DNA from: Paenibacillus qinlingensis
GTDB taxonomy: Bacteria > Bacillota > Bacilli > Paenibacillales > NBRC-103111
Direction of reading: 5' to 3'
DNA length: 64,000 nt
Assembly: GCF_013204845.1 (NCBI RefSeq)
Contig: NZ_JABMKY010000015.1
Coordinates: forward strand, 62,001-126,000
Under the pieces are notes generated by a model. The model did not search any database and was not told the origin of the DNA. It worked only from the letters and a program-made list of their open reading frames with translations. Shown here in pieces: positions 30,528 to 39,447 of this stretch. The position numbers and the translations under genes are program-made. Each line of letters begins with the position of its first letter. The first letter of the stretch is position 1.

Positions 30528-33131
30528 TTATTCAATAGAAATTCCGTAATTTTGGGGATCCCAGCCTACTTTGAATCCTAATCTCTCCGAAATGAGTCGT
30601 AATGGGACCATTGTCACGTTATTCATGATCGCTGGAGCCACTTCTGCCGTGACACGACCACCATTTACAAGCAGATCTGCTTGATCAATCCATAGGTCAA
30701 TTAGTTTGTCTCCACGTAGGACGGTTACCTTACGTTCTTTGTCATCCCACTTCACAGTGCCACCCAATGCTTCTGTGACAAAACGAAGTGGAACCAAGGT
30801 ATTATCCTTCACAATCGTCGGCGCTTGTTCCAACGTCATCGGCTTGCTATTCAAAGTTGCTTGCTTCTTATTTACGGTAAGTTTAATTGCATTTTTCGGT
30901 AGCGTTGGCATTTGTCCTTTATAAATGAATGAAATATCGTCAATATTAATTTTCCCTTTAGCGGCTCTTTCATCCTGCCCGTTGGCTGGATTTGCAACAT
31001 AAATGCTTTTCACCAGCAAAGGTGCTTTCAGATCCGATACATCCGCCGTCACCTTGCGCCAACCTGTCCAATTCATATTTTCCGTAAAACTTACGTAATT
31101 CAGCTTACCATCTGCATCAATAACCTCTGCACGCACCCAATTGAAGCTGCCATCTCCCAAGACTTTAGCCGTAATAAATTCAGGCTCACCCTCAATTGGC
31201 GCACCATTCCCATTATTAAACCTCGCATAGGCCGCTTTCGTTCCTAGTCCCTTGGAGAAATCATAAGTGATTTCCAAGTTCTTATTTCCATTGTTCGGTA
31301 CAATATTGACACTAGAAACGACCTCTGCCGGATATTTGTCTCCTGTTGTCATGACTGCAAATTTATCTAAATCGTACCACACTTTCTCCTGCCCGACAGG
31401 CAAAGTTACCATAGTGCTATACCCATCGTAGCGTGCAATAACCTGAGCCGTTTGCGCTCCAGCTGTACTATCTACGTGTAAGACGCCATTTGTAATCGTT
31501 CCTTTGACTCCGCTAAGCTCCCAAGTTGCTGATGCCGCGGGTAACTCTCTCGTTGCTCCACTTCGCGTTGTAACGGTTATAGGAAGCCTGAAATCGCCTC
31601 CCTCCGTCAATGAGAACGATCCCGAGCTAAAAGCCATCGACGTAATCTGATCACGCCCGACAATTTCCACATCCATCGTTGCTGAACCTTTGCCTGATTT
31701 TGCGACAATCTGCGTTTTCCCAGGCATTGTTGGCGTATAAACGTTATCCTTGAACGAGCCATTAGCCACCGTGCTACTCCATTGTGGGACAACACCTGTT
31801 ACGGCTATTGGATTGTAATAATCATCATATGCTTTGAATTGATAAGTGCTGGATTCATTTACGAATAATAAGGATTGTCCTTTTAAAATAAGGCCTAACA
31901 ACTCGCCTTTCGGCGCTGTCGAATATACACCCAAACCATTGGCTACCGCACGTTGATTCCCATTCTGTGTTTTGTTCACAAGCTTCGGATCTACATCACC
32001 TAATGGCCTAGACACCATCTGTGTCGATCCACCGCCATCGAGAACCATCCCTCGCCACACACCAGCATCAATCATGAATTGCTGAAGCTCTGGCAGCGTC
32101 ATCCCAGCACTAGGGCCATTGCGATCTGCTGTTATAATATATGCCTTCTTCAAATCCTTCGAATAACCTACAGCTGTCCTAGAAACAGGACTATATCCAC
32201 TAAAATCATTAATATTCCGGGTAAAATAGCTCGGCTTTGCTTCATCCACTAGCAGTGTACTGCCGCCGATGAGCATTTTGAAGTTTTTCCAATCGTACGT
32301 CTTTGATGCATCGTGTGGAACCATGTCGTATTTTGTCGTGATTTTATCGCCAACTTTGAGATGATTAACAATAAACTCTCTAGCCAAACCAGAACCCCTA
32401 AGGATATAACCATCTGCAGGAGCAATCATTTTTACATTTGTATCAACTTGGATCTCTTTGACGATATCATTCTGGATAAGCGCCTCAGTAGGTACATGAG
32501 TACCATCCACAGCACGCTGTGTCATCGCCCAAGCACTTGTGTAAAGGAAAAGACCGTCTGCAATCAGTGGAACGTCATTATCGTCCCAGTAGAACGTTTT
32601 GTTCACGCCACCAAGCTCAAACTTCGTCCCATCCTTTGCCGTAACCGTACCCTGAAAATCGAAAATATCAATAATCGGCTGATTCGTCTTCGTAATAGCA
32701 AATGAATACAACCCCGAAATCTTCGCTGGCGTCGCCATCACCTGTCCATTCGTGATCTGCGCACCCTCTGGTACTCCTTCCGCCTGGGTGTTGTAGAAAT
32801 CCCCGTTTACGCCTGCTACAGCGCCTGTATCCTTCACCATGCCGAGCACACTTTGGTTCTTCGTGAACTGATTATTCGTTCCTGCCATTGCGTCTATCTT
32901 CACGTTCGGGTTCGTCAGATCCACTTCGATCACATTGGCGTTCACCGATACTTCCTTATTGCTTCGTGTTGTCGTCCATACGTAGTTCTTCATAATTGCG
33001 CCTGATGTAATCGTCTCTTGTGAGCTCAACGTCAGCTTCGTGCCCGCCGCGTTTACCGTAACTCCCGACACCAACTGCCACACCATAGCGCAAGCCAGCG
33101 CTGCTACTCCTACTTGCCTCTGTACCTTCAC
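30528..33131 (-). CDS. Secreted phosphodiester glycosidase-family protein with copper-amine-oxidase-like C-terminal domain
   Basis: An 867-residue protein with an N-terminal signal peptide (VAALACAMVWQLVSGVTVNAAG). The NAGPA/DUF2233 domain (about residues 90-400) contains AVAGVNGDFYNTQAEGVPEGAQ, SPVSRTAVGYSKDLKKAYIIT and MVLDGGGSTQMV. Ig-like and carbohydrate-binding-like segments follow (about 410-720). A C-terminal Cu_amine_oxidN1 domain has TVNKKQATLNSKPMTLEQAP, LVPLRFVTEALGGTVKWDD and MVPLRLISERLGF. Members of this family cleave sugar phosphodiester linkages, including wall teichoic acid in Bacillus subtilis (YomE). A wall-polymer substrate is a reasonable guess here. Confidence 0.82.
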   Translation of the reverse strand: MKVQRQVGVAALACAMVWQLVSGVTVNAAGTKLTLSSQETITSGAIMKNYVWTTTRSNKEVSVNANVIEVDLTNPNVKIDAMAGTNNQFTKNQSVLGMVKDTGAVAGVNGDFYNTQAEGVPEGAQITNGQVMATPAKISGLYSFAITKTNQPIIDIFDFQGTVTAKDGTKFELGGVNKTFYWDDNDVPLIADGLFLYTSAWAMTQRAVDGTHVPTEALIQNDIVKEIQVDTNVKMIAPADGYILRGSGLAREFIVNHLKVGDKITTKYDMVPHDASKTYDWKNFKMLIGGSTLLVDEAKPSYFTRNINDFSGYSPVSRTAVGYSKDLKKAYIITADRNGPSAGMTLPELQQFMIDAGVWRGMVLDGGGSTQMVSRPLGDVDPKLVNKTQNGNQRAVANGLGVYSTAPKGELLGLILKGQSLLFVNESSTYQFKAYDDYYNPIAVTGVVPQWSSTVANGSFKDNVYTPTMPGKTQIVAKSGKGSATMDVEIVGRDQITSMAFSSGSFSLTEGGDFRLPITVTTRSGATRELPAASATWELSGVKGTITNGVLHVDSTAGAQTAQVIARYDGYSTMVTLPVGQEKVWYDLDKFAVMTTGDKYPAEVVSSVNIVPNNGNKNLEITYDFSKGLGTKAAYARFNNGNGAPIEGEPEFITAKVLGDGSFNWVRAEVIDADGKLNYVSFTENMNWTGWRKVTADVSDLKAPLLVKSIYVANPANGQDERAAKGKINIDDISFIYKGQMPTLPKNAIKLTVNKKQATLNSKPMTLEQAPTIVKDNTLVPLRFVTEALGGTVKWDDKERKVTVLRGDKLIDLWIDQADLLVNGGRVTAEVAPAIMNNVTMVPLRLISERLGFKVGWDPQNYGISIE

Positions 33132-33270
33132 GTTGCCGTTCCACTCCTCTTTTTCATCTAAGTCTAGTATCTATCATTATATCGATAACTATATAGACTC
33201 TTAAACTATGGAAAAAGTTACGATATTCCCCATGTTGTATTCATATGTCATAGATAAATGGTAAAAATGT

Positions 33271-33303
33271 AAAAAAAGAGCACAACCCTCCCGGGTCTGC
33301 TCT
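33271..33303 (-). terminator. Intrinsic terminator downstream of the coiled-coil gene
   Basis: On the minus strand AGAGCA-ACCC and GGGT-TGCTCT pair and are followed by seven T residues. It lies 26 bp after the stop codon at 33330. Confidence 0.85.
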
Positions 33304-33329
33304 CTGCTTGAGATGCTTATATATATAAA

Positions 33330-33584
33330 TTAAATTATTTTCTTTAATTTAGCTTCTTGTTCAATCGATCGCGCTGAGAGCAGTTCAATAATCCTGTGTT
33401 GTTGCTCTTGCACATTTTCCAGACGCTTCACGATTTCGTTGGTTTCCAGTACGGCTTGCTTGATTTGAGATTGTTCTAATTCTAGTCTGTCTAGTCTTGT
33501 GTTCATTCCACTTAACTGTTCAAAAACCGGGGATAATTCTGCTCTTAGCAACGTAGTAAGTGATTCCTTCATTTCATTGTCCAT
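33330..33584 (-). CDS. Small coiled-coil protein of unknown function
   Basis: An 84-residue protein dominated by a coiled coil with regular leucine/isoleucine spacing (MNTRLDRLELEQSQIKQAVL, then EIVKRLENVQEQQHRIIELL). No signal peptide. GGGAG precedes tandem ATG codons at 33587 and 33584; I use the second because its spacing (7 nt) is better. The gene has its own terminator. The composition resembles small Bacillales coiled-coil proteins, but I do not recognise it. Confidence 0.75.
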   Translation of the reverse strand: MDNEMKESLTTLLRAELSPVFEQLSGMNTRLDRLELEQSQIKQAVLETNEIVKRLENVQEQQHRIIELLSARSIEQEAKLKKII

Positions 33585-33750
33585 CATTTCGCTCCCTTCG
33601 TATACCAACGCAGAACTTATCTTCTACCTATCATAACATAATTCCCTATGAATTAGCATCAGATGACATATACATATAGTACCACTGATATTAGCAAAAG
33701 GAAACTTAAACTTTTACTACAGTAAATTAAGATTGCGATAATATACAAAA

Positions 33751-33779
33751 ACAAAAAGCCGCCCCAGAAGGACGGCTTC
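33751..33779 (-). terminator. Intrinsic terminator of metK
   Basis: On the minus strand AAGCCG-CC and GG-CGGCTT form a GC-rich stem followed by TTTTTGTTTTTG. It lies 7 bp after the metK stop codon. Confidence 0.88.
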
Positions 33780-33785
33780 TCTCTA

Positions 33786-35000
33786 TTAATGCTTAAGCTC
33801 TAACGCTTGAGTTCTCAATGATTCTGCTTTATCTGTACGCTCCCAAGGAACATCTAGATCGTTACGACCGAAGTGGCCATAAGCCGCTGTTTGACGGTAG
33901 ATTGGACGACGAAGATCAAGCTCTTTAATGATACCCGCTGGGCGAAGGTCAAAGTTACTATGGATCAGCTCAACAAGCTTCTCTTCACTCACTTTAGCCG
34001 TACCAAATGTATCTACAGCAATAGATACAGGACGAGCAACACCAATAGCATAAGCCAATTGAACTTCACATTTCTCTGCAAGGCCAGCTGCTACGATGTT
34101 CTTCGCAACATAACGCGCCGCGTAAGCACCGGAACGGTCAACTTTTGTCGGATCTTTACCGGAGAATGCGCCGCCGCCATGACGAGCATAACCACCGTAC
34201 GTATCAACGATAATTTTACGACCTGTAAGACCTGCATCCCCTTGAGGTCCGCCGATAACGAAACGGCCAGTTGGGTTGATGAAGTAGTTCGTCTTCTCAT
34301 CCAACAAGTGTGCTGGAACGATTGGAAGAATAACATGTTCTTTAATATCTTTTTGGATTTGCTCCAAAGTTGTGTTCTCATCATGCTGCGTGGATACAAC
34401 GATTGCATCTACACGAACAGGTTTATCATCGATGTACTCAACAGTTACTTGAGTTTTACCATCTGGACGCAAGTATGGAAGAGTGCCGTTCTTACGAACT
34501 TCAGTCAAACGACGAGCCAATTGGTGAGAAATAGAGATCGGAAGAGGCATAAGCTCAGGCGTCTCATTTACTGCGAAACCAAACATCAAACCTTGGTCAC
34601 CAGCACCGATTGCTTCGATTTCTTCATCAGACATGTTACCTTCTCTTGCTTCAAGGGCTCTGTCTACACCTTGTGCAATATCAGGGGATTGCTCGTTTAA
34701 CGAAACGAGAACCGCACATGTTTGGGAGTCGAAACCATACTTCGCGCGTGTATAACCAATGTCTTTAATCGTTTGTCTTGCAATTGCTTGAATATCGACA
34801 TATTCAGACTTCGAAGTGATTTCACCAATTACCAAAACCAAACCAGTTGCTACAGATACCTCACATGCTACACGAGCATTAGGATCATTAGCTAGAAATG
34901 CATCCAAAACCGAGTCAGAAATTTGGTCACAAATTTTATCTGGATGACCTTCTGTTACGGATTCGGATGTAAATAAACGACGTCCACGAACTTGAGCCAT
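33786..35000 (-). CDS. metK: S-adenosylmethionine synthetase
   Basis: A 404-residue enzyme making SAM from methionine and ATP. Signatures are FTSESVTEGHPDKICDQISD, GAGDQGLMFGFA and GGGAFSGKDPTKVDRSGAYA. I place the start at the ATG at 35000. The ATG three codons upstream abuts the GGAGG ribosome binding site with no spacer, whereas 35000 has nine nt. The gene is monocistronic, with a roughly 260-nt leader and its own promoter. I could not find the S-box (SAM-I) riboswitch common before Bacillales metK genes. Confidence 0.97.
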   Translation of the reverse strand: MAQVRGRRLFTSESVTEGHPDKICDQISDSVLDAFLANDPNARVACEVSVATGLVLVIGEITSKSEYVDIQAIARQTIKDIGYTRAKYGFDSQTCAVLVSLNEQSPDIAQGVDRALEAREGNMSDEEIEAIGAGDQGLMFGFAVNETPELMPLPISISHQLARRLTEVRKNGTLPYLRPDGKTQVTVEYIDDKPVRVDAIVVSTQHDENTTLEQIQKDIKEHVILPIVPAHLLDEKTNYFINPTGRFVIGGPQGDAGLTGRKIIVDTYGGYARHGGGAFSGKDPTKVDRSGAYAARYVAKNIVAAGLAEKCEVQLAYAIGVARPVSIAVDTFGTAKVSEEKLVELIHSNFDLRPAGIIKELDLRRPIYRQTAAYGHFGRNDLDVPWERTDKAESLRTQALELKH

Positions 35001-35033
35001 ATTATTCATCCTCCTACATTACATTTAGTATGT

Positions 35034-35108
35034 TTGAAAAGCTTCTACTCGATGCCTCTATGATAAAAAATTGGGCCCGGCTTTAGCGGTAGCTTTTCTC
35101 GCCAAACG
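35034..35108 (-). repeat. Shared leader element, copy upstream of metK
   Basis: On the plus strand the gene-proximal part (35036-35052) reads gaaaagcttctactcga. This matches the epuA copy at 16 of 17 positions. The distal block 35082-35105 (tttagcggtag then cttttctcgccaa) matches the fliW copy at 21 of 24. The middle is replaced by an unrelated sequence with an A run and gggccc. The element begins about 35-40 nt from the metK start codon, as in the other two copies. Confidence 0.68.
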
Positions 35109-35261
35109 GAATCCCTCTTTTGCGCTCATGCGCTGATAAGATCTTTGAATTCCGCACTGGTACAAATTAATAAATCATAATAAAGATAATACCTGAATAA
35201 AGACAACATTAAAATGAACCTTCCCCTATCGGAAAAGGTTAAATTGAATATTGACCTTCAA
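35109..35261 (-). other. Remaining metK leader with stem-loops
   Basis: This is the distal leader expected in the metK mRNA. It holds three inverted repeats: gcgc-tcat-gcgc (35122-35133), aacctt..aaggtt (35217-35240) and aattgaa..ttcaatt (35242-35263). None is followed by a convincing T run except weakly at 35217. No riboswitch consensus was recognised and there is no gene. Confidence 0.5.
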
Positions 35262-35267
35262 TTACCC

Positions 35268-35296
35268 ATCCTACTTTATTTGTCGTGTAATGTCAA
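35268..35296 (-). promoter_or_regulatory. SigA promoter of metK
   Basis: On the minus strand a perfect TTGACA (35291-35296), a 17-nt spacer and TAGGAT (35268-35273) predict a transcription start near 35261, about 260 nt upstream of the start codon. Upstream of it, 35297-35435 is AT-rich and shows nothing else. Confidence 0.68.
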
Positions 35297-35435
35297 TTTA
35301 TAATTTCAATTTTCACCATTATATTCTTAAGTTTACTTTAAGGTACGCTTCACTTTTTTTTCACAGCTATTCTCTATACTATTTTATATATTAACTATTA
35401 GATTCGAAATCATCCGCAAACTCTTAAAATTTGAA

Positions 35436-35465
35436 GAAAGAGGTCAGCCATAGCCGACCTCTTTC
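35436..35465 (-). terminator. Intrinsic terminator of the SASP gene
   Basis: AAAGAGGTC and GACCTCTTT arms form a nine-base-pair perfect stem around agccatagcc. The T/A runs on both sides make it usable in both directions. It lies 28 bp after the SASP stop codon. Confidence 0.85.
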
Positions 35466-35492
35466 TCATCACTATAATAGGTAGAATAATAT

Positions 35493-35759
35493 CTAAAGTG
35501 TAAATAAAGTTTCTTCTGCTCTTTGAATCAGACGCTGTGTCATGCGGCCACCAACGGCCCCGTTATCTCTAGATGTGATATGCCCCCAGTAGTCTTTTTT
35601 CGCAGAAGATGAAGGAATGGAGCCAAGTTCGCCCGCAAATTCTGTATCGACATTGAGCGACTGTGAATATCCAACTGGCAAACCTAACTCAGCAGCAATT
35701 TCGTATTTCAAGATATCTAACGCTTTTTTCGATTCCGGAACCACTTTACTTCTAGCCAT
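35493..35759 (-). CDS. Alpha/beta-type small acid-soluble spore protein
   Basis: An 88-residue SASP that coats and protects spore DNA. The family core is present: ALDILKYEIAAELGL near the N-terminus, which includes the usual GPR protease cleavage context around the E-I-A, and TSRDNGAVGGRMTQRLIQRAEETL at the C-terminus. The middle (GYSQSLNVDTEFAGELGSIP) is longer and more divergent than in typical SspA/B proteins. AAGGAGG precedes the ATG. Expression should be forespore-specific under SigG. Confidence 0.93.
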   Translation of the reverse strand: MARSKVVPESKKALDILKYEIAAELGLPVGYSQSLNVDTEFAGELGSIPSSSAKKDYWGHITSRDNGAVGGRMTQRLIQRAEETLFTL

Positions 35760-35835
35760 AACTAAACGCCTCCTTAGAGTTTTTGTTCAGATCATTTACT
35801 CGATAAGCAGCTACCCGATCTAAGGGGTACGCTAC

Positions 35836-35842
35836 TAGTATG
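35836..35842 (-). promoter_or_regulatory. Forespore (SigG/SigF-type) -10 element of the SASP gene
   Basis: On the minus strand CATACTA, the exact SigG -10 consensus, lies about 77 nt upstream of the SASP start. The -35 region (around TCGATT, 17-18 nt upstream) matches poorly, so the call rests on the -10 and the gene type. Confidence 0.45.
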
Positions 35843-35907
35843 GCTAGAATCGGCTCCGTGAATCGAATAAGAAGTTGTCATTTTGGGTAAAATTATGGAG
35901 TAAACAA

Positions 35908-36444
35908 TTATTGCGGAACCTTACTACCATCCGCATTTAAAATCAAAAATCCACCACGTACCATGACATAAATGGACGTGTCATTTTTTGGCGAAGGTTT
36001 AATGCCGCGGCCTTCTGTTGGGAAAATCAAAAGATGATTCAGCGCGACTTCCGTCCCTGCTGGCAGATCCTTGCCTCCCGTTACATCCGGGATGCCGTTC
36101 TCATCGTTGCTCACGGCTAGTACCTTGCCGCTACGCACGATAAATTCCGAGCCAGCGCCGGCATACAAAGTTTGTCCATTTTCCAATTGGACAACCTTCA
36201 TGTTTGCCGCTGCCGTTGGGGTAGTGCTCGTGCCTCCGTTGCTCCCGCCAGCATTCGCTGCGATCGCGGAGGCCACAATCTCTTTCACCTTTGCTTCGCT
36301 TAAGGTGTGCAGTTCGAAATAGCTTTGGGTAATCACCGGGTCGGTTGTTCCTGGGGATGGGGCTTCGGCTTGGGAATTCGACGAAAATGTTAAGATAATA
36401 AAGCTGCAAGCACTCAAAAGCAGGAGCTTTTTCTGTTTGTTCAT
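35908..36444 (-). CDS. Small secreted protein of unknown function
   Basis: A 178-residue protein with an N-terminal signal peptide (MNKQKKLLLLSACSFIILTF, cleavage probably after SQA). A Gly/Ser/Thr-rich linker (AANAGGSNGGTSTTPTAAAN) follows. A beta-rich C-terminal domain then has LENGQTLYAGAGSEFIVRSG, DVTGGKDLPAGTEVALNHLL and MVRGGFLILNADGSKVP. The start is the ATG at 36444, with GGAGG upstream. In-frame codons above that overlap the S-layer gene terminator. I do not recognise the family. It is probably exported and wall-associated. Confidence 0.8.
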   Translation of the reverse strand: MNKQKKLLLLSACSFIILTFSSNSQAEAPSPGTTDPVITQSYFELHTLSEAKVKEIVASAIAANAGGSNGGTSTTPTAAANMKVVQLENGQTLYAGAGSEFIVRSGKVLAVSNDENGIPDVTGGKDLPAGTEVALNHLLIFPTEGRGIKPSPKNDTSIYVMVRGGFLILNADGSKVPQ

Positions 36445-36470
36445 TTGGTTTTCCTCCATATGAATGAATG

Positions 36471-36500
36471 AGAAAAGAGACCCCGAAGGGTCTCTCTCTA
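36471..36500 (-). terminator. Intrinsic terminator of S-layer gene 1
   Basis: On the minus strand AGAGACCC-ttcg-GGGTCTCT followed by TTTTCT. This is a UUCG tetraloop hairpin. It lies 22 bp after the stop codon of the gene ending at 36523. Confidence 0.9.
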
Positions 36501-36522
36501 GTCTTATACTATACCACAAATC

Positions 36523-39447
36523 TTAAGATACAGGTACAGTTACAAGAGTTGTAGTAGTTTTACCATTGCTGGAAACAGCTTTCAATACAAACTCATTTAC
36601 AGTTCCACCACTAAGTACAATTTTACCATCAACAACTTTTGCAGTACCGCCGCCTTGAACATTAGAGATAATGTACTGAACACCGAAGAAATCGTTGTAA
36701 GTTTTGATGTAGTTTACGTCATCAGCTGGAGTTGTTCCTGCTACATATTTGTACTCAACACCATAGTTATCAACAACTTTGGCATTAATTAGTTGTTCGA
36801 TATCTTTTGCTGAGCTGTATGTCGCGTTCGCATCAGCAGTCAATGTTGCAACTACAGGTAAATCAGCTTTTACATTTGCAGTGTATGTGAAGTCTTGTGT
36901 TTCACCGTTTGCTTTGTAAACAACAGCAGTAACAGTAGTTGTACCTACTCTTTGACCAAGTACTTTACCAGCAGGTGTTACAGTTGCAATGTTAGAATCT
37001 ACAACATAAGCTGTCTTAACTTCTTTCAAAGCATCTGGAACTGCAACAGTATCGCCAGCTTTATCTTTAACTGTGACAGCTACACCTTTAGCGAACTTAC
37101 TTTTACTTCCAACAGAAGAGTCGCTAGTAGTTGATTTTGCTTTGTCATTTGTTTGGATTGCAAACAAATCAGAAAGCGTATTAGCGGAGTAAGTCAAATC
37201 TTTATTCTCGATAACTTCTACAGTTCTCTTGAACGGAGTAGAAATTTCTGCACCGCCAACATTTTTAGTGATAGTGAATTTAAGAGTAGTTTTACCTAGC
37301 GTAGATCCTGCAGTAAACTTAATCTCTTTATCATTCACTTTACCTTTAAGGTCAACATACGTAGCACCATCAGTAATCGCTACACCGCCAATTGTAATTG
37401 AAGAAGTAGCACCTTCAATATTAGCTTTAACTGTATATCCGTCTGTTGTCGTGTCTAAATTCTCACCATATTGGTCTTTTACTAATACTTTGTAAGTTGT
37501 TGTTGCACCATTTAATGCTTTCTTAGCTGGTTCAGTTGTTCCAGAAAGAACTACACTTTCAGGTGTACGAGCAGCTACAACCGTTAATGGTAATTGAGCT
37601 TGCGTTTGAATGTTAGCATTGTAGATTGACATGTAGAGGTAAACTACACCTCTCTCTTTTGCAACTACATTGTTAATTTTCAATTTACCTTTGTTCTCAC
37701 CATACTTAACAATACCTTTAGAAGTTACATCTGGACCAGTACCAACAGATGCGCCGGAAACTGTGAAGCTAATGCTATCGGAATTATCAACAATATCTTG
37801 TGCGGAAAGTTGTTTACCTTCAGCATCGTAAGCTACGATAGGAATAAATTTATCAGCTGTATCACCATCTGCAATTGTTCCAGTGAAAGTACCAAATTCT
37901 AATTTAGTAGGCACGCTTGCTGCTTTCAAGGATAGTTTTCCAGTTGCTGAAGCACCTGTATCATAATACGTTACAGTGTAATCAGCAGTTTTATCAACCT
38001 TTTTACCCGAAGCTACTGTAACTTTCAACTTGTTATCTTCAACTTTTTTATCTAGGATATTCATGTCAGTTGGTGTGATAACAGGAGTAATTGTTGTTGA
38101 AGCATCGTCTACCATTTTGAAACCATATTGGTCATATCTTGTGATATCGAATGTAGCTTGGTCGCCTTCTGAAGATAGTGCAGTTTTACCATTTGTATAA
38201 ACTGCATCTTTAAGCTCAACTTTGGATACTAGCTGTTTTGTTCCAATTTTAAATGTCTTAGATACCGAAATAGCAGATTGATTCAAGCTTACTGTAACTG
38301 GTAGAACACCAATTTCAGTTGGATATAGCGTTAGATCAGAAGTATTTACTTTCAAGTCAAGGTAACCTGTGTCAGCATTACGAGTCAATGCGCCAGAAGT
38401 TGAAGGGAATACGGAATAGTTACCACCGTTCAAAGTAGCATTCTCACCGTATTGGTTTTCAGCTTTAATTGAAAGAACAAGATTAGCTGCTTGTGGGATC
38501 TTGTCACTAGCGTTTACGAAGCTAAGTTTAGTAACTTTTTCGTTTTCAGCTGTGAATGTTGCAGTTGTTTTGTCAACATTAGCTGCATCAAGACCGGATA
38601 GTGTAGCTGTGTAGCTGCCTTCAGTAAGTTTTACGGTTGTCAAAGTCAATACTACAGACTTCTTGTCAGCTGCAAATTTTGCAGTTGTTGCTACTGCTAA
38701 GCTACCTTTTGTCAAAGCAACTTTAGCTTTAGTGTCATCAACTGGTTTGTTGAAAGAAACTGTTACTTGTTGAACACCAGTAGCTTTTGCTTCGGAAACG
38801 GATACTTTACCTGGGGATACGTATTGAGCTTTCGCTTCGTATGCACCAGTCAAAAGAAGATCACGAGTCGCGTTGGATGTACCACCGAATTTACCGTCTG
38901 CTCCATTGGAGAGAAGTTTCAATTCAAGTGCAAGTGCTACATAACCTTGTGCCCAATCAGTTACTGTTGCATCAGTACCTGTTTTGCCTTTAGCATCAGC
39001 ATCTTTACCAAGAACGCGAACCAAGAAAGTAGCAAGTTGTTCTTTTGTTACTTTACCAGCTGGGTTGTAAGTGCCTTCACCGTAACCATCAGTGATGCCA
39101 GCAGTTTTCAAAGCTTCGATGAAAGGAAGTGCGTAGCCGTTAGCTGCGTCATCAGCTTTAACATCAGAGAAGCTGGAAGTTTTAAGATCTTTATTAACTT
39201 CGATACCAGTGATCAAAGCTGCAACTTTCGCGAATTGAGCACGGTTCATTTCTTCTTTCAAACCGAAAGTTGTTTCGCTTACGCCATCAAAAATACCAGC
39301 GCTGATAAGAGCGTCAAATTTCGCTTTTGTTGCTGCGTCAAGATCTTTAAGATCTGTGAAATCAGCGGATGTTTTACCAAATGCTACGGAAGAAAACATG
39401 GATAATGCCATTGCTGCAGTTAGAACTACGGATAAACTTTTTTTCAT
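36523..39447 (-). CDS. S-layer protein with N-terminal SLH domains, paralogue 1
   Basis: A 974-residue precursor counted from the ATG at 39447. The signal peptide is MKKSLSVVLTAAMALSMFSS..AFG. Three SLH modules follow at about residues 27-200: EEMNRAQFAKVAALI, PAGKVTKEQLATFLVRVLG and NATRDLLLTGAYEAK. Repeated Ig-like (Big) domains make up the rest (SLDAANVDK.., AARTPESVVLSG..). SLH domains bind pyruvylated wall polymer, made with CsaB. A second in-frame start at 39525 has a perfect AAAGGAGGTGA ribosome binding site and would add 26 residues ahead of the signal peptide. It is the most divergent of three tandem paralogues. Confidence 0.93.
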   Translation of the reverse strand: MKKSLSVVLTAAMALSMFSSVAFGKTSADFTDLKDLDAATKAKFDALISAGIFDGVSETTFGLKEEMNRAQFAKVAALITGIEVNKDLKTSSFSDVKADDAANGYALPFIEALKTAGITDGYGEGTYNPAGKVTKEQLATFLVRVLGKDADAKGKTGTDATVTDWAQGYVALALELKLLSNGADGKFGGTSNATRDLLLTGAYEAKAQYVSPGKVSVSEAKATGVQQVTVSFNKPVDDTKAKVALTKGSLAVATTAKFAADKKSVVLTLTTVKLTEGSYTATLSGLDAANVDKTTATFTAENEKVTKLSFVNASDKIPQAANLVLSIKAENQYGENATLNGGNYSVFPSTSGALTRNADTGYLDLKVNTSDLTLYPTEIGVLPVTVSLNQSAISVSKTFKIGTKQLVSKVELKDAVYTNGKTALSSEGDQATFDITRYDQYGFKMVDDASTTITPVITPTDMNILDKKVEDNKLKVTVASGKKVDKTADYTVTYYDTGASATGKLSLKAASVPTKLEFGTFTGTIADGDTADKFIPIVAYDAEGKQLSAQDIVDNSDSISFTVSGASVGTGPDVTSKGIVKYGENKGKLKINNVVAKERGVVYLYMSIYNANIQTQAQLPLTVVAARTPESVVLSGTTEPAKKALNGATTTYKVLVKDQYGENLDTTTDGYTVKANIEGATSSITIGGVAITDGATYVDLKGKVNDKEIKFTAGSTLGKTTLKFTITKNVGGAEISTPFKRTVEVIENKDLTYSANTLSDLFAIQTNDKAKSTTSDSSVGSKSKFAKGVAVTVKDKAGDTVAVPDALKEVKTAYVVDSNIATVTPAGKVLGQRVGTTTVTAVVYKANGETQDFTYTANVKADLPVVATLTADANATYSSAKDIEQLINAKVVDNYGVEYKYVAGTTPADDVNYIKTYNDFFGVQYIISNVQGGGTAKVVDGKIVLSGGTVNEFVLKAVSSNGKTTTTLVTVPVS

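Noticed and set aside
33873..34700. 275-codon plus-strand open frame opposite metK
   Set aside because: It is antisense to an unambiguous metK, has no ribosome binding site, and its codon use and residue composition look like a mirror frame.
35001..35296. S-box (SAM-I) riboswitch before metK
   Set aside because: I looked for the conserved GAGGGA, GCAACC and GGTGCCAA-type core on the minus strand and did not find it. The shared leader element is present instead.
38767..39405. 212-codon plus-strand open frame opposite S-layer gene 1
   Set aside because: It is Cys/Phe/Ser-rich and has no start signals. It arises from the complement of the SLH-coding sequence; a similar short frame occurs opposite paralogue 3.
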